Shown piece by piece: positions 1 to 6,721 of a stretch of 9,077 nt of DNA. The stretch spans positions 1-9,077 of the forward strand of contig JANXEM010000052.1 in assembly GCA_025058435.1 (NCBI GenBank). Direction: 5' to 3'. The stretch is from Candidatus Caldarchaeum sp. (GTDB lineage: Archaea; Thermoproteota; Nitrososphaeria_A; Caldarchaeales; Caldarchaeaceae). The position numbers were made by a program, and so were the translations under genes. Every line of letters starts with the position of its first letter. Positions within the stretch are counted from its first letter, which is position 1. The notes below the pieces were generated by a model. That model worked only from the letters and a program-made list of their open reading frames with translations, was not told where the DNA came from and did no database searches.

Positions 1-1
1 G

Positions 2-2164
2 ATGGCTTTGGCTCCGTTTTTCGGCCATTCGTGGGATGCTTACGTCTGGGTAAAAAGCGGCGAATTGTTCGTCGGAGGCAGAGATGTTTATTCCGTCCGT
101 AGTTTGACCGATTTTCCATGGGGCTTCTACGCCTATCCGCCTGTCTGGCTCTACTGGCTTGGGTTAGCCTACTACATCGCCGGCCTCCAAGAAAACCTGA
201 ACATCTACATGTTCGTGGTCAAACTACCCATCATCGTAGCCGACTTGGCTGTCGCCGTCCTCATATCCAAAATAGCCGCTCAAATGAACCTCTTACGCAT
301 AGCGGGGAAGAGCGCTATGCTTTGGCTCTTCAACCCGCTGGTTATTCTGATTTCGGCTGTTTGGGGGATGTTCGATTCGATTCCGGTCGCGTTGTCCCTT
401 TGGGGAGTTTTGATGGCCGTTCGAAGACGGTATCTTTTCGCGTCTTTTTTGTTTGGTGTTGGGGCGGCGGTGAAAATCTACCCGCTGTTACTCATCCTCC
501 CGCTTTCCGTCTACATCATCTTCCGTGAGAAAAAGGATTACCGGGAGGTGTTGAAAGTTTTTTCGGCAGCCTCGGCCGGCTTCGTCGCGCCGATGGCTCC
601 GTACCTTACGAATCCTCTACCAATCATCGATAAACTCCTTTACCATTTTGGAAACGTCGGAAGTTTCACCTACTGGACTGTGTTGTCGGTTGTATCGCCT
701 CCTCCGGCCGTTCCCGTCATTTCCTATGGGCTGTTTCTTCTAATTCTCTATTTCGCCTTTAGAAAATATCTGCGAAAGACGGCTCCGTGGTCGGTTTTCG
801 ATCTTTCCATGGTTACTCTGCTGGCGTTTCTCGCCACATCGGCGAAGGTTAACGTCCAATACGTTTTGTGGGTTTTGCCCTTTCTGTTAATTTTCTCCCT
901 CCGGAACGGTGGTAAAGAGTTTCGGTTCAACACAATTCTTCTTGTGGCCGCGGGCCTGCTTTTCATCGCCGCTGCTCAGACCGCTTTGGCGATCTTCGAC
1001 CTCCGTAACATCGGGAAAATCGTCGTTTCGCGTGAAGTTCAGTCCGTCACTTTCGGCGGCTTCATACTTCTTGTGTCTGCTCTTCTCGGTGGCTCTCGGT
1101 TCGTGACGCTTCTGATGAATCTTTTGAAGACAGGTAAAACTGTTTGGACGGTTTCGAGGATTGCCTTGGTTTTGCTGGTGATGGTTTTCGCAGTCGTAGT
1201 CGTGGTTTTCCCGGTTGGGACGGGGCTTGTCCTTCCGAAATCACGGGTTGTCGTCGGCGTGACCGAAGGAGTAGAGGCCCTGTTCAACAAGTCAGAGCAA
1301 TATGACCTGTCACCTGTGCTCGACAGGTTCACGCTGACCCACCTCGTATTTCCCGTAGGCCCTGAAGCCCTGATGTACGGAGGCGATTACGGAAAATCTT
1401 TCCGGTTCAAGCTGTCCAACGAAGCATGGACTATGGAGGACATGCGAAACCTTTCCACGCAGTTGAGGAAAAACGGTGTAAAACCTCTCCTCGGAATCTA
1501 CCTCAAGGCAACATACGTCTCAATCCACTACGGATACCACGGATACAACTCAAGCCGGTTCATCACGGAATATAGCGACTGCATCGACGGAGACGGCAAC
1601 ATCTACTTCCAGTGCGTCACTTCGTCAGGCGTTACGCTTGCCCGTGTTTTTGCGGAAAGAGCGTTGCATTCGGTCCGTGAGATGGGTTTAGCCGGCGTCT
1701 ACGTGATGGGGGCTGACTGGCAAGCGGGTGAGGAGTTGATGGCGAGCGTGGCCTCGCTAATCTCGGAGTTGAGGCAGCTCAGCAACGGAAAAGGAATTGA
1801 AATATTCGTTGAAGCTGACCTTCTGTCGACAAAAGACCATCCATGGGTCGAAGAAGTTCTGCTAAGCCAATCAGACTACGTCGTCGTCTTGACCAACCCA
1901 TTCATAAATTCGTTGAAACGTCCTCTGCAGGGAAACTTTACAGCAGTCCTTTACAAAGCACATCTCGAAAGAATTTTGCAAAAAACCGGTAGCGGGGCGG
2001 CAATCCTTTTTTCCGTCCACATCATGGACATCGCGGAAGGATGGGTCAGCCCAGCCCTCCAGCTACAGGTCGAAGTCAACACATTCGCGTCGGTGCCGGG
2101 AATAAGAGGCTACGCAATCTACCACGTAAACCGATACCTACCGGTCAAAATCTCCTTCAAATAA
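2..2164 (+). CDS. GT-C membrane glycosyltransferase (GT87/PIG-M-like) fused to a large extracytoplasmic domain; probably 5' partial
   Basis: Likely transfers a sugar from a polyprenyl-phosphate donor on the outer face of the membrane. Residues 1-400 (from the ATG at base 2) hold about ten hydrophobic helices. They carry GT-C marks: an acidic residue in the first outer loop (WD, 11-12), WGMFDSIP (121-128), KIYPLLLILP (158-167) and YVLWVLP (287-293). A last membrane helix (about 384-408) leads into a soluble region (412-720) with alternating strands and helices (for example GVKPLLGIYLK at 492, LAGVYVMGADW at 563, IEIFVEADLL at 599, GIRGYAIYHVNRY at 700). This rhythm suggests a TIM-barrel-like domain, but I see no known active-site signature. 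GT-C proteins normally have one membrane helix before the WD loop. It is missing here, so the true start is probably upstream of the window. The gene ends tail to tail with the PUA gene, overlapping 8 bp. The acceptor and sugar cannot be told from sequence. Confidence 0.82.
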   Translation: MALAPFFGHSWDAYVWVKSGELFVGGRDVYSVRSLTDFPWGFYAYPPVWLYWLGLAYYIAGLQENLNIYMFVVKLPIIVADLAVAVLISKIAAQMNLLRIAGKSAMLWLFNPLVILISAVWGMFDSIPVALSLWGVLMAVRRRYLFASFLFGVGAAVKIYPLLLILPLSVYIIFREKKDYREVLKVFSAASAGFVAPMAPYLTNPLPIIDKLLYHFGNVGSFTYWTVLSVVSPPPAVPVISYGLFLLILYFAFRKYLRKTAPWSVFDLSMVTLLAFLATSAKVNVQYVLWVLPFLLIFSLRNGGKEFRFNTILLVAAGLLFIAAAQTALAIFDLRNIGKIVVSREVQSVTFGGFILLVSALLGGSRFVTLLMNLLKTGKTVWTVSRIALVLLVMVFAVVVVVFPVGTGLVLPKSRVVVGVTEGVEALFNKSEQYDLSPVLDRFTLTHLVFPVGPEALMYGGDYGKSFRFKLSNEAWTMEDMRNLSTQLRKNGVKPLLGIYLKATYVSIHYGYHGYNSSRFITEYSDCIDGDGNIYFQCVTSSGVTLARVFAERALHSVREMGLAGVYVMGADWQAGEELMASVASLISELRQLSNGKGIEIFVEADLLSTKDHPWVEEVLLSQSDYVVVLTNPFINSLKRPLQGNFTAVLYKAHLERILQKTGSGAAILFSVHIMDIAEGWVSPALQLQVEVNTFASVPGIRGYAIYHVNRYLPVKISFK

Positions 2165-2612
2165 CGGCTTCCGGAATTCTCCGCCATTTCGGAACCTGCG
2201 GATAAGCCATCCCGTTAACGTCGACCAACCCGGAACCCAGCCAGTGCCCTCGATAAACTCCTAAAATGGTTTTCGAATTCGTCGGCCCGACTTTGACGGG
2301 GTCGCCTTTCATCCAGGCAACGGCCTGTTGCCGGGAAAGCTCCAGGACGTGGGCGTTGGAAGTTTTTTCGATGAACATGCATCCTTCAATCGTCAGCGTT
2401 GGAAAATATTTTCTCCTCTTTAGGATGTACAGCCCCACGTTCATCACTCCTTTCAGAGACGAAGCGACGGAGAAGGCCTCTTCCGTAGCTATCCTGATTT
2501 TGTTTTCACCCGTCTGCAACAACACGTAGCCATTCGTCCGGAGAACAACACCGTAGGCTTTCTCAACCTCTTCCAAAAGATCTCTACGGTTTTTTTCGTC
2601 GATTCTACGCAT
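2157..2612 (-). CDS. Stand-alone PUA-like RNA-binding protein of the NOP2/Sun (RsmF-type) methyltransferase family
   Basis: A 151-residue protein without a catalytic domain. Its C-terminal half resembles the PUA-like RNA-binding domain found at the C-terminus of RsmF-type m5C methyltransferases: a GLYI segment, an AVAWMKGDPV helix (the 'YLRGE' position), then GHWLGSGLV and the closing PKWRRI, matching the 'LGWGK...NxYPKxLR' pattern of that family (from memory). It lies 5 nt after the methyltransferase gene, so the two products probably act as a split enzyme: a catalytic subunit plus an RNA-binding subunit. The reading frame stays open upstream to 2726, but I choose the ATG at 2612. A GAGGT Shine-Dalgarno sits 8 nt before it, and the upstream part overlaps the real C-terminus of the methyltransferase. 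An alternative role as an independent ribosome-biogenesis PUA protein cannot be excluded. Confidence 0.75.
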   Translation of the reverse strand: MRRIDEKNRRDLLEEVEKAYGVVLRTNGYVLLQTGENKIRIATEEAFSVASSLKGVMNVGLYILKRRKYFPTLTIEGCMFIEKTSNAHVLELSRQQAVAWMKGDPVKVGPTNSKTILGVYRGHWLGSGLVDVNGMAYPQVPKWRRIPEAVI

Positions 2613-2617
2613 TTCTC

Positions 2618-3550
2618 TCAACCTCGTTTCCTTATTTTGGCGACGTAGAACCCTTCCGCCCCGCTGTGGTAGGGGAAAATCCTCGCCGTCTTCTTCATTT
2701 CTGATGAAAAACGCAGTTGATTCCATTCTTCAAGCCCTTGGTCGAATTCGATATTCTGGAGGCCCAGCGGAACAACTTCGGCGTCCACATGTTTTTCGAC
2801 CAACGAAGACACTACCATCTCGTTCTCGTAGGGATGAAAGGTACAGGTCGAATAGACCAGTATCCCGCCCCTTTTAAGGGCTGAATATGCGGAGAAAAGA
2901 AGATTTTTTTGAAGCTGGGCAAGCCTCATCGAATTTTTCGGGTTCCAGTATTTGAGGACGGCCCAGTCTTTCATGCCTATGCCGAGGGAGCTGCAGGGTG
3001 CATCAACCAGCACCCTGTCAAAGAATTCGCGATGCCTGTAGCCGAAACGCCTCCCATCTGCGAGCGTAATGATTCCGTTTACGACGCCGCATCGCTGCAT
3101 GTTAGAGGCCAAGGCCTTAAGCCTCGTCCTCGACACGTCGTTGGCGACGACCACTCCTTTTCCAGCCAGCTTCTGGGCGATGTGGGTTGCCTTACTTCCC
3201 GGCGCGGCACACAAATCCAAAACCTTCAACCCCGGCTCAACTTCAAGCAAATCAGTTATCAGCATCGAGACAGGGCCTTGAACGTAAACATATCCAAGCA
3301 TATGCCAAAGAGAAACAGACAACACGCCTTCGGGTTTCGCATAAAACCCGTCCTTGGTGAACGGGACTGGAACAACGTTAAGCCCCTCCTCTTCCAAAAG
3401 CTCCAAGCACACTTCCCGCTGAACCTTCAACGTATTGACCCGAAAAGCTTCAGGCAGAGGTTTCGCGTAACAATCGACGAGGTTGGTCAGCCGGTCGCCG
3501 ACGAAACCACGTAAGAAAGACAACAACTCATCGCCAATCTTGACGCTCAT
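2618..3550 (-). CDS. NOP2/Sun-family RNA (cytosine-5) methyltransferase, archaeal Trm4-like
   Basis: S-adenosylmethionine-dependent enzyme that methylates C5 of cytosine in tRNA or rRNA. The 310 residues show an N-terminal domain with the family's FRVNTLK (36-42). The Rossmann core carries motif I DLCAAPGSK (112-120, SAM binding), motif IV DAPCSS (183-188, Cys186 for product release) and motif VI STCTF (234-238, Cys236 as catalytic nucleophile). The family-typical end GAEGFYVAKI is present. Both cysteines are intact, so it should be active. The length fits archaeal single-domain enzymes that lack a fused PUA domain, and a PUA protein follows immediately. The start ATG overlaps the glycosylase stop as ATGA, with a GTGAGGT ribosome site 6 nt upstream. 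Whether the target is tRNA (Trm4-like) or rRNA is not visible. Confidence 0.92.
   Translation of the reverse strand: MSVKIGDELLSFLRGFVGDRLTNLVDCYAKPLPEAFRVNTLKVQREVCLELLEEEGLNVVPVPFTKDGFYAKPEGVLSVSLWHMLGYVYVQGPVSMLITDLLEVEPGLKVLDLCAAPGSKATHIAQKLAGKGVVVANDVSRTRLKALASNMQRCGVVNGIITLADGRRFGYRHREFFDRVLVDAPCSSLGIGMKDWAVLKYWNPKNSMRLAQLQKNLLFSAYSALKRGGILVYSTCTFHPYENEMVVSSLVEKHVDAEVVPLGLQNIEFDQGLEEWNQLRFSSEMKKTARIFPYHSGAEGFYVAKIRKRG
2621..2625 (-). promoter_or_regulatory. Shine-Dalgarno for the PUA-like gene
   Basis: GAGGT on the minus strand, 8 nt before the ATG at 2612. It lies inside the last codons of the upstream methyltransferase gene and decides the start over the longer open frame that begins at 2726. 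Confidence 0.6.
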
Positions 3551-4161
3551 TTGACGACCTCACCGACCGCATAAGCCCAAATCAGCAAATCCAGCAACGC
3601 CGGGCTGACGCCCAGCCTATCAGCATGTTCGATAAACTTCTTCTCCAAGCTGAGGTAAGTTTTTCGTGACAGAGATTTAGGCCTCATCCTAACCAACTTG
3701 TTAGCCAACAGGTATCTCAGAACATGGCGGTCTATGACCGCGACACGTTCGAATCCCAAATTTCTCAGAAAATGGCTTGCCTCCTTCCAACCAAGGCCTT
3801 TCACGTTTTCCACAAGGCACTCCCTCAACAAATGCACGTCGTCAACCATCCTTATCTCACGTAGGATGGAGGGAAATTTTCGACGGGCGTCAACGATGTA
3901 TCGGGCCTTTGTGTTGTGAAATCGGACTCCGCAACTTCGAAGAACAGAGGCGACTTCATGCAAGTTCATGATTTTCTTGCCAGTCAGTTCTTCAACAGCT
4001 TTGAGAGCGTTGACCGCTTTTGTCTGAGGTGTGCACAAACAATAGACCAATTCTTCCCAAACCTTAGTGTCATCCTGTATGTTGTGACGGAAAACATTCA
4101 ACACCTTTTCCGCTTCCCTGCCGTAGACGACGGCCTTGTCCAACACATCTTTCGTCTTCAT
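3547..4161 (-). CDS. ogg: Ogg2-type 8-oxoguanine DNA glycosylase/AP lyase
   Basis: Base-excision repair enzyme that removes 8-oxoguanine and nicks the abasic site by beta-elimination. At 204 residues it matches the small archaeal Ogg2 class (about 207 in Methanocaldococcus). The helix-hairpin-helix with GPD-like loop is clear: NVKGLGWKEASHFLRNLGF (119-137) followed by VAVIDRH (140-146). This gives Lys126 as the Schiff-base nucleophile and Asp144 as the catalytic acid. The N-terminal segment ELVYCLCTPQTK is also typical. The chain ends in Lys204. The Ogg2 family has a conserved C-terminal lysine that contacts 8-oxoguanine, so the end looks complete. It overlaps herA upstream and the methyltransferase downstream by ATGA at both ends, so all three are probably translated from one message. 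No Shine-Dalgarno is visible, consistent with translational coupling. Confidence 0.92.
   Translation of the reverse strand: MKTKDVLDKAVVYGREAEKVLNVFRHNIQDDTKVWEELVYCLCTPQTKAVNALKAVEELTGKKIMNLHEVASVLRSCGVRFHNTKARYIVDARRKFPSILREIRMVDDVHLLRECLVENVKGLGWKEASHFLRNLGFERVAVIDRHVLRYLLANKLVRMRPKSLSRKTYLSLEKKFIEHADRLGVSPALLDLLIWAYAVGEVVK
3557..3563 (-). promoter_or_regulatory. Shine-Dalgarno for the m5C methyltransferase gene
   Basis: GTGAGGT on the minus strand, 6 nt before the ATG at 3550 and inside the last codons of the glycosylase gene. Together with the ATGA stop-start overlap it supports translational coupling. Confidence 0.55.
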
Positions 4162-5621
4162 CGTTTCATCTGAACAGCATCCAATTTTTTGAAGAAAAAT
4201 TTAGTCTTTCCCAAAGTCTGCAAAGAACTCGGCCTAACTTTAAGCAAAACGGGAATATCCGAAACAATCTTCCCAAGAACCAGACAGTGCTTTGGCGGCA
4301 TTTTTTTGGCAAGTATCCTAACCGTTTCGGCGTCAATTTTTGAGATTTTCGCAATTTTTTCGAGGTCGTTGTCGTTTGTGAAGTTGAAGAGGAAGATGTT
4401 GTCTGATTGCCGGTAGACGAGTTCGGGGATTGTGTCGGGCTGGTTGGTCACGAAGACGGGGAAAAGCCCGATGTGACGCATCCTGGTGACGAGGTCTTCC
4501 CAATAGGTTTCCCGCAGGTAAAGATGAGCTTCCTCGGCGAAAAGGAACAGCGGCTCCGCCTTGTTCTGCGACAGAATCGATGAAAGACGGCTGAGAAGGT
4601 ATTCGACGACGAGACGTCGGACGCCCGGCATTAGATTTGAAAGGTTGGCGACGAGAACGTTTCCGCTCGGACGTGTTTCCAGAAGCGCAACCAAGTCAGA
4701 GGCCTTTTCTGCGATGAAGCCCGATGATTCTATGCTCTGAAGCCGAGACAGAACAGCTTCCCTGACGGCTTCGTTCATCGACTCTTTCTCAACTGCTTCA
4801 ATCAACAGATGCAGCGTAACATGGCCTACCTTAAACTCCAGTTTTCGCCACACCCTCGCGAGCTCCCGCAAACTCGTCGCGGGCGTAAAATACACGTGCT
4901 CAAGAATGTCGAGAAACGTCCTCAGCCCCATGTCGCAGAGGGATGCCGTAAAGTTTTGGCCCGGGTTGAGGACGGTCAACGAACCCGCTAAAATGCTTCG
5001 TCCTCCGTCAACTGTTTTGTCGAGGTTTAGGTATTCGCCGTTGACGTCGAAAATTAGAACGGTTCCGCCGCAAGATGCTATGGCTTCGACCAATATTTTG
5101 GCGAGATGTGATTTTCCGCTCTCTTTTTTGCCCGTGATTATCGTTAAGCTGCCATCGAGATGGGAAAGTGATAGGTGAAATTTTTCACCGCAAACCGTTC
5201 CTGCTTCGAACACGAGAGAGTTCGCGCCTCCGGCGGTTATTTCCTCCAGAAAACCTGCGGGCGGTTTTTCAAACCGAGCCGAATACCTGTTTGGTAACCA
5301 AGGCGAAGTATGCGAATGGGTGCCTCGGTCTACGACCGCGCGGACTTTCGCTGTCACCGTTCTTGCTTCCCGCACCATCATAGAGAGGGAAGCGGTGTTG
5401 TATGGGTCGAGGACGGAGACGTTATCCATTCCGTCGACCACAAGGTCTCTGAGAAGGTCTTCCAATTCGCCGGGAAAATCGACGTAACCAACGTCGATGA
5501 CCTGCGTAAGGAGGTATCGTTGTTCATCACCTATTTTGATGTAGTCGCCTATTTCGAAGTTCAGCTCGGCTGGTGTGCAGAGAATTGCAAGGGAATCGCC
5601 TCTCTTGTGGAGGATCTTCAT
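4158..5621 (-). CDS. herA: HerA-family DNA translocase/helicase (hexameric FtsK/HerA ATPase)
   Basis: ATP-driven hexameric motor that works with NurA to unwind and resect DNA ends for homologous recombination. Of 487 residues, about 1-100 form the HAS-barrel (EIGDYIKIGDEQ near 23, QVIDVGYVD near 40). The RecA-like ATPase core follows: Walker A GKKESGKS (164-171), the HerA motif FDVNGEY (191-197), Walker B LFLFAEEAH (358-366) with Glu363/Glu364, and the sensor/arginine-finger stretch RMRHIGLFPVFVTNQP (380-395), where R380-R382 are candidate trans-acting arginines. A four-helix insertion around 240-320 and a C-terminal tail are usual for HerA. The start ATG lies 6 nt after the nurA stop without a good ribosome site, so coupling to nurA translation is likely. 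The stop overlaps the glycosylase start. All key motifs are intact. Confidence 0.94.
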   Translation of the reverse strand: MKILHKRGDSLAILCTPAELNFEIGDYIKIGDEQRYLLTQVIDVGYVDFPGELEDLLRDLVVDGMDNVSVLDPYNTASLSMMVREARTVTAKVRAVVDRGTHSHTSPWLPNRYSARFEKPPAGFLEEITAGGANSLVFEAGTVCGEKFHLSLSHLDGSLTIITGKKESGKSHLAKILVEAIASCGGTVLIFDVNGEYLNLDKTVDGGRSILAGSLTVLNPGQNFTASLCDMGLRTFLDILEHVYFTPATSLRELARVWRKLEFKVGHVTLHLLIEAVEKESMNEAVREAVLSRLQSIESSGFIAEKASDLVALLETRPSGNVLVANLSNLMPGVRRLVVEYLLSRLSSILSQNKAEPLFLFAEEAHLYLRETYWEDLVTRMRHIGLFPVFVTNQPDTIPELVYRQSDNIFLFNFTNDNDLEKIAKISKIDAETVRILAKKMPPKHCLVLGKIVSDIPVLLKVRPSSLQTLGKTKFFFKKLDAVQMKR

Positions 5622-5627
5622 CTCGGT

Positions 5628-6683
5628 TCACGAATGGGTTATGGGTGTGAATAGGGATGTTCTTATCCCTGCTGTGTGGATGAAACGTATGTTGAGTAGA
5701 TTTTCGAGCGAAGCTCTGGTCGATATCATGTCGAAGCGGCTTATTTTGGCCAGTTGGTGGGCGAGGATGAGCGATTCGGGATATCCGTAGATAATTGGTT
5801 CGCTGGACAGAAGGGCGTTGAAAAGTTCCGCGTCGCTTTCTTTCGAGGAGGCGTCAACCCGAAAAGGAAAGTAGCCTTGAGAGAGCCGGGAAACGTAAAC
5901 CGTACCTTTGCAGACACGCCACCGGCTAAGGTCGTGGACTGGTATCCGAATGAGGTAAGGCGGCTTAACGTCGGCTAAATACGATAGTATGCTGCGGCCT
6001 CGCAGGGTAAGCGTCGTTGATTTTGAGAAGGCCGCTACACCGAGGCCCTGTTGTTTGGCGACTTCGACGATCTTTGAAACGGCTTCTAATGGGCTGTCCA
6101 ACGGCCCGACGGTCAGCGAGCCGTCGAGCAGTAGTATTCCTCCTCTCATGAAGCGGGCCGCGTGTAGTTGGAGAATTCGTTCGAAAAGGTTGCCGACGAG
6201 TTTAGGAGCGGCTGACAGACTGAATGATGGCTGCTTCCTGTTGATGTCGAGGGCCGTGTAAAGTGTCGCCAGTAGGTTCTTTATGTTTGCCGCTGACGCA
6301 GTGTAGGCGAAGGGCCCGACGACGAATGCTTTGACCTCTTCTTTTGTTCTGGAGATGATGCTGCCCCTGACCGCCCAGACTGGGCCTTCTGCCGTTTCGG
6401 CGAGTTTGACGGTCGACATGTCGCAAGCCACCACCGTCACAGTTTGCCGTGAGGGATGGAGAGGGATCGTTTCGACGGCGGCCGATAGTTCGAGAACGTC
6501 ATGTTCGATGTCCTGCGTCGCGTGCGGTTCGGAGTAGATTAACGGCATGTTTCTCAAGATTTTTAGCGAATGGCTTGTTTCAACAGTAAAGGTTTTTAGG
6601 AGGTTTTCCAAATCCATCATGTGGTGGTGTTGTTGAAAATGGTTGGTTATCATGTGCATCAATTCACTGTTAAATATATTCAT
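5628..6683 (-). CDS. nurA: NurA 5'-3' nuclease, partner of HerA
   Basis: Mn-dependent nuclease that docks on the HerA hexamer and degrades DNA ends. The RNase H-like core shows the NurA acidic residues: Asp88 in VVACDMS, probable Glu168 in LFERI, Asp187 in GILLLDGSL, then FSKSTTL (219-225) and the C-terminal YPESLILAH (301-309). Tyr301 and His309 match in spacing the Tyr/His pair of Sulfolobus NurA. The first motif reads CDMS rather than the more usual DGS or DSS. It is the first gene of the operon; herA follows after 6 nt. The frame is open from the ATG at 6683, but that ATG has neither a ribosome site nor a properly spaced TATA box. With TATA boxes at 6671-6680 or 6689-6699, translation more likely starts at Met9 (6659) or Met11 (6653), which removes a Met/His-rich leader. 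Confidence 0.9.
   Translation of the reverse strand: MNIFNSELMHMITNHFQQHHHMMDLENLLKTFTVETSHSLKILRNMPLIYSEPHATQDIEHDVLELSAAVETIPLHPSRQTVTVVACDMSTVKLAETAEGPVWAVRGSIISRTKEEVKAFVVGPFAYTASAANIKNLLATLYTALDINRKQPSFSLSAAPKLVGNLFERILQLHAARFMRGGILLLDGSLTVGPLDSPLEAVSKIVEVAKQQGLGVAAFSKSTTLTLRGRSILSYLADVKPPYLIRIPVHDLSRWRVCKGTVYVSRLSQGYFPFRVDASSKESDAELFNALLSSEPIIYGYPESLILAHQLAKISRFDMISTRASLENLLNIRFIHTAGIRTSLFTPITHS
6671..6680 (-). promoter_or_regulatory. TATA box(es) of the nurA-herA operon
   Basis: On the minus strand AATATATTTA lies here, and a second AT-rich element (ACATATAAATAT) lies at 6689-6700. At the archaeal spacing of about 25 bases, the first would start transcription near 6650 (leaderless start at Met11, or close to Met9). 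The second would start near 6669 (about 10 nt leader before Met9). Neither fits a start at the ATG at 6683. Which of the two is used cannot be told from sequence. Confidence 0.5.
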
Positions 6684-6691
6684 GGGAGATA

Positions 6692-6699
6692 TTTATATG
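6692..6699 (+). promoter_or_regulatory. TATA box of the 6722 winged-helix gene
   Basis: TTTATATG, centred about 26 bases before the GTG at 6722. That places the transcription start at or next to the start codon (leaderless). It overlaps the AT-rich element facing the opposite way toward nurA and touches the inverted repeat at 6697-6710. Confidence 0.55.
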
Positions 6700-6710
6700 T
6701 TGTGCAACAT
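6697..6710. promoter_or_regulatory. Candidate operator: inverted repeat in the divergent nurA / winged-helix promoter
   Basis: ATGTTG-TG-CAACAT: two perfect 6-bp arms with a 2-bp centre. It abuts the plus-strand TATA box and sits between that box and the expected start at 6722. It also overlaps the upstream edge of the minus-strand AT-rich element. A protein bound here would block recruitment or escape of RNA polymerase for the plus gene and could affect the repair operon. A dimeric winged-helix protein, such as one of those encoded nearby, is the obvious candidate, but that is inference. Confidence 0.45.
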
Positions 6711-6721
6711 GTTCATCATGA

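Noticed and set aside
118..528. A 136-codon plus-strand frame inside the glycosyltransferase gene.
   Set aside because: It is a shifted frame within a gene with clear GT-C motifs; its product is arginine- and proline-rich with no membrane segments or motifs.
2613..2726. N-terminal extension of the PUA-like gene upstream of the ATG at 2612.
   Set aside because: It overlaps the conserved C-terminus of the methyltransferase in another frame, reads as charged low-quality sequence, and the ATG at 2612 has a well-spaced GAGGT site.
2909..3514. A 201-codon plus-strand open frame.
   Set aside because: It lies entirely opposite the methyltransferase, whose SAM-binding and catalytic motifs are intact; the plus product shows no family features.
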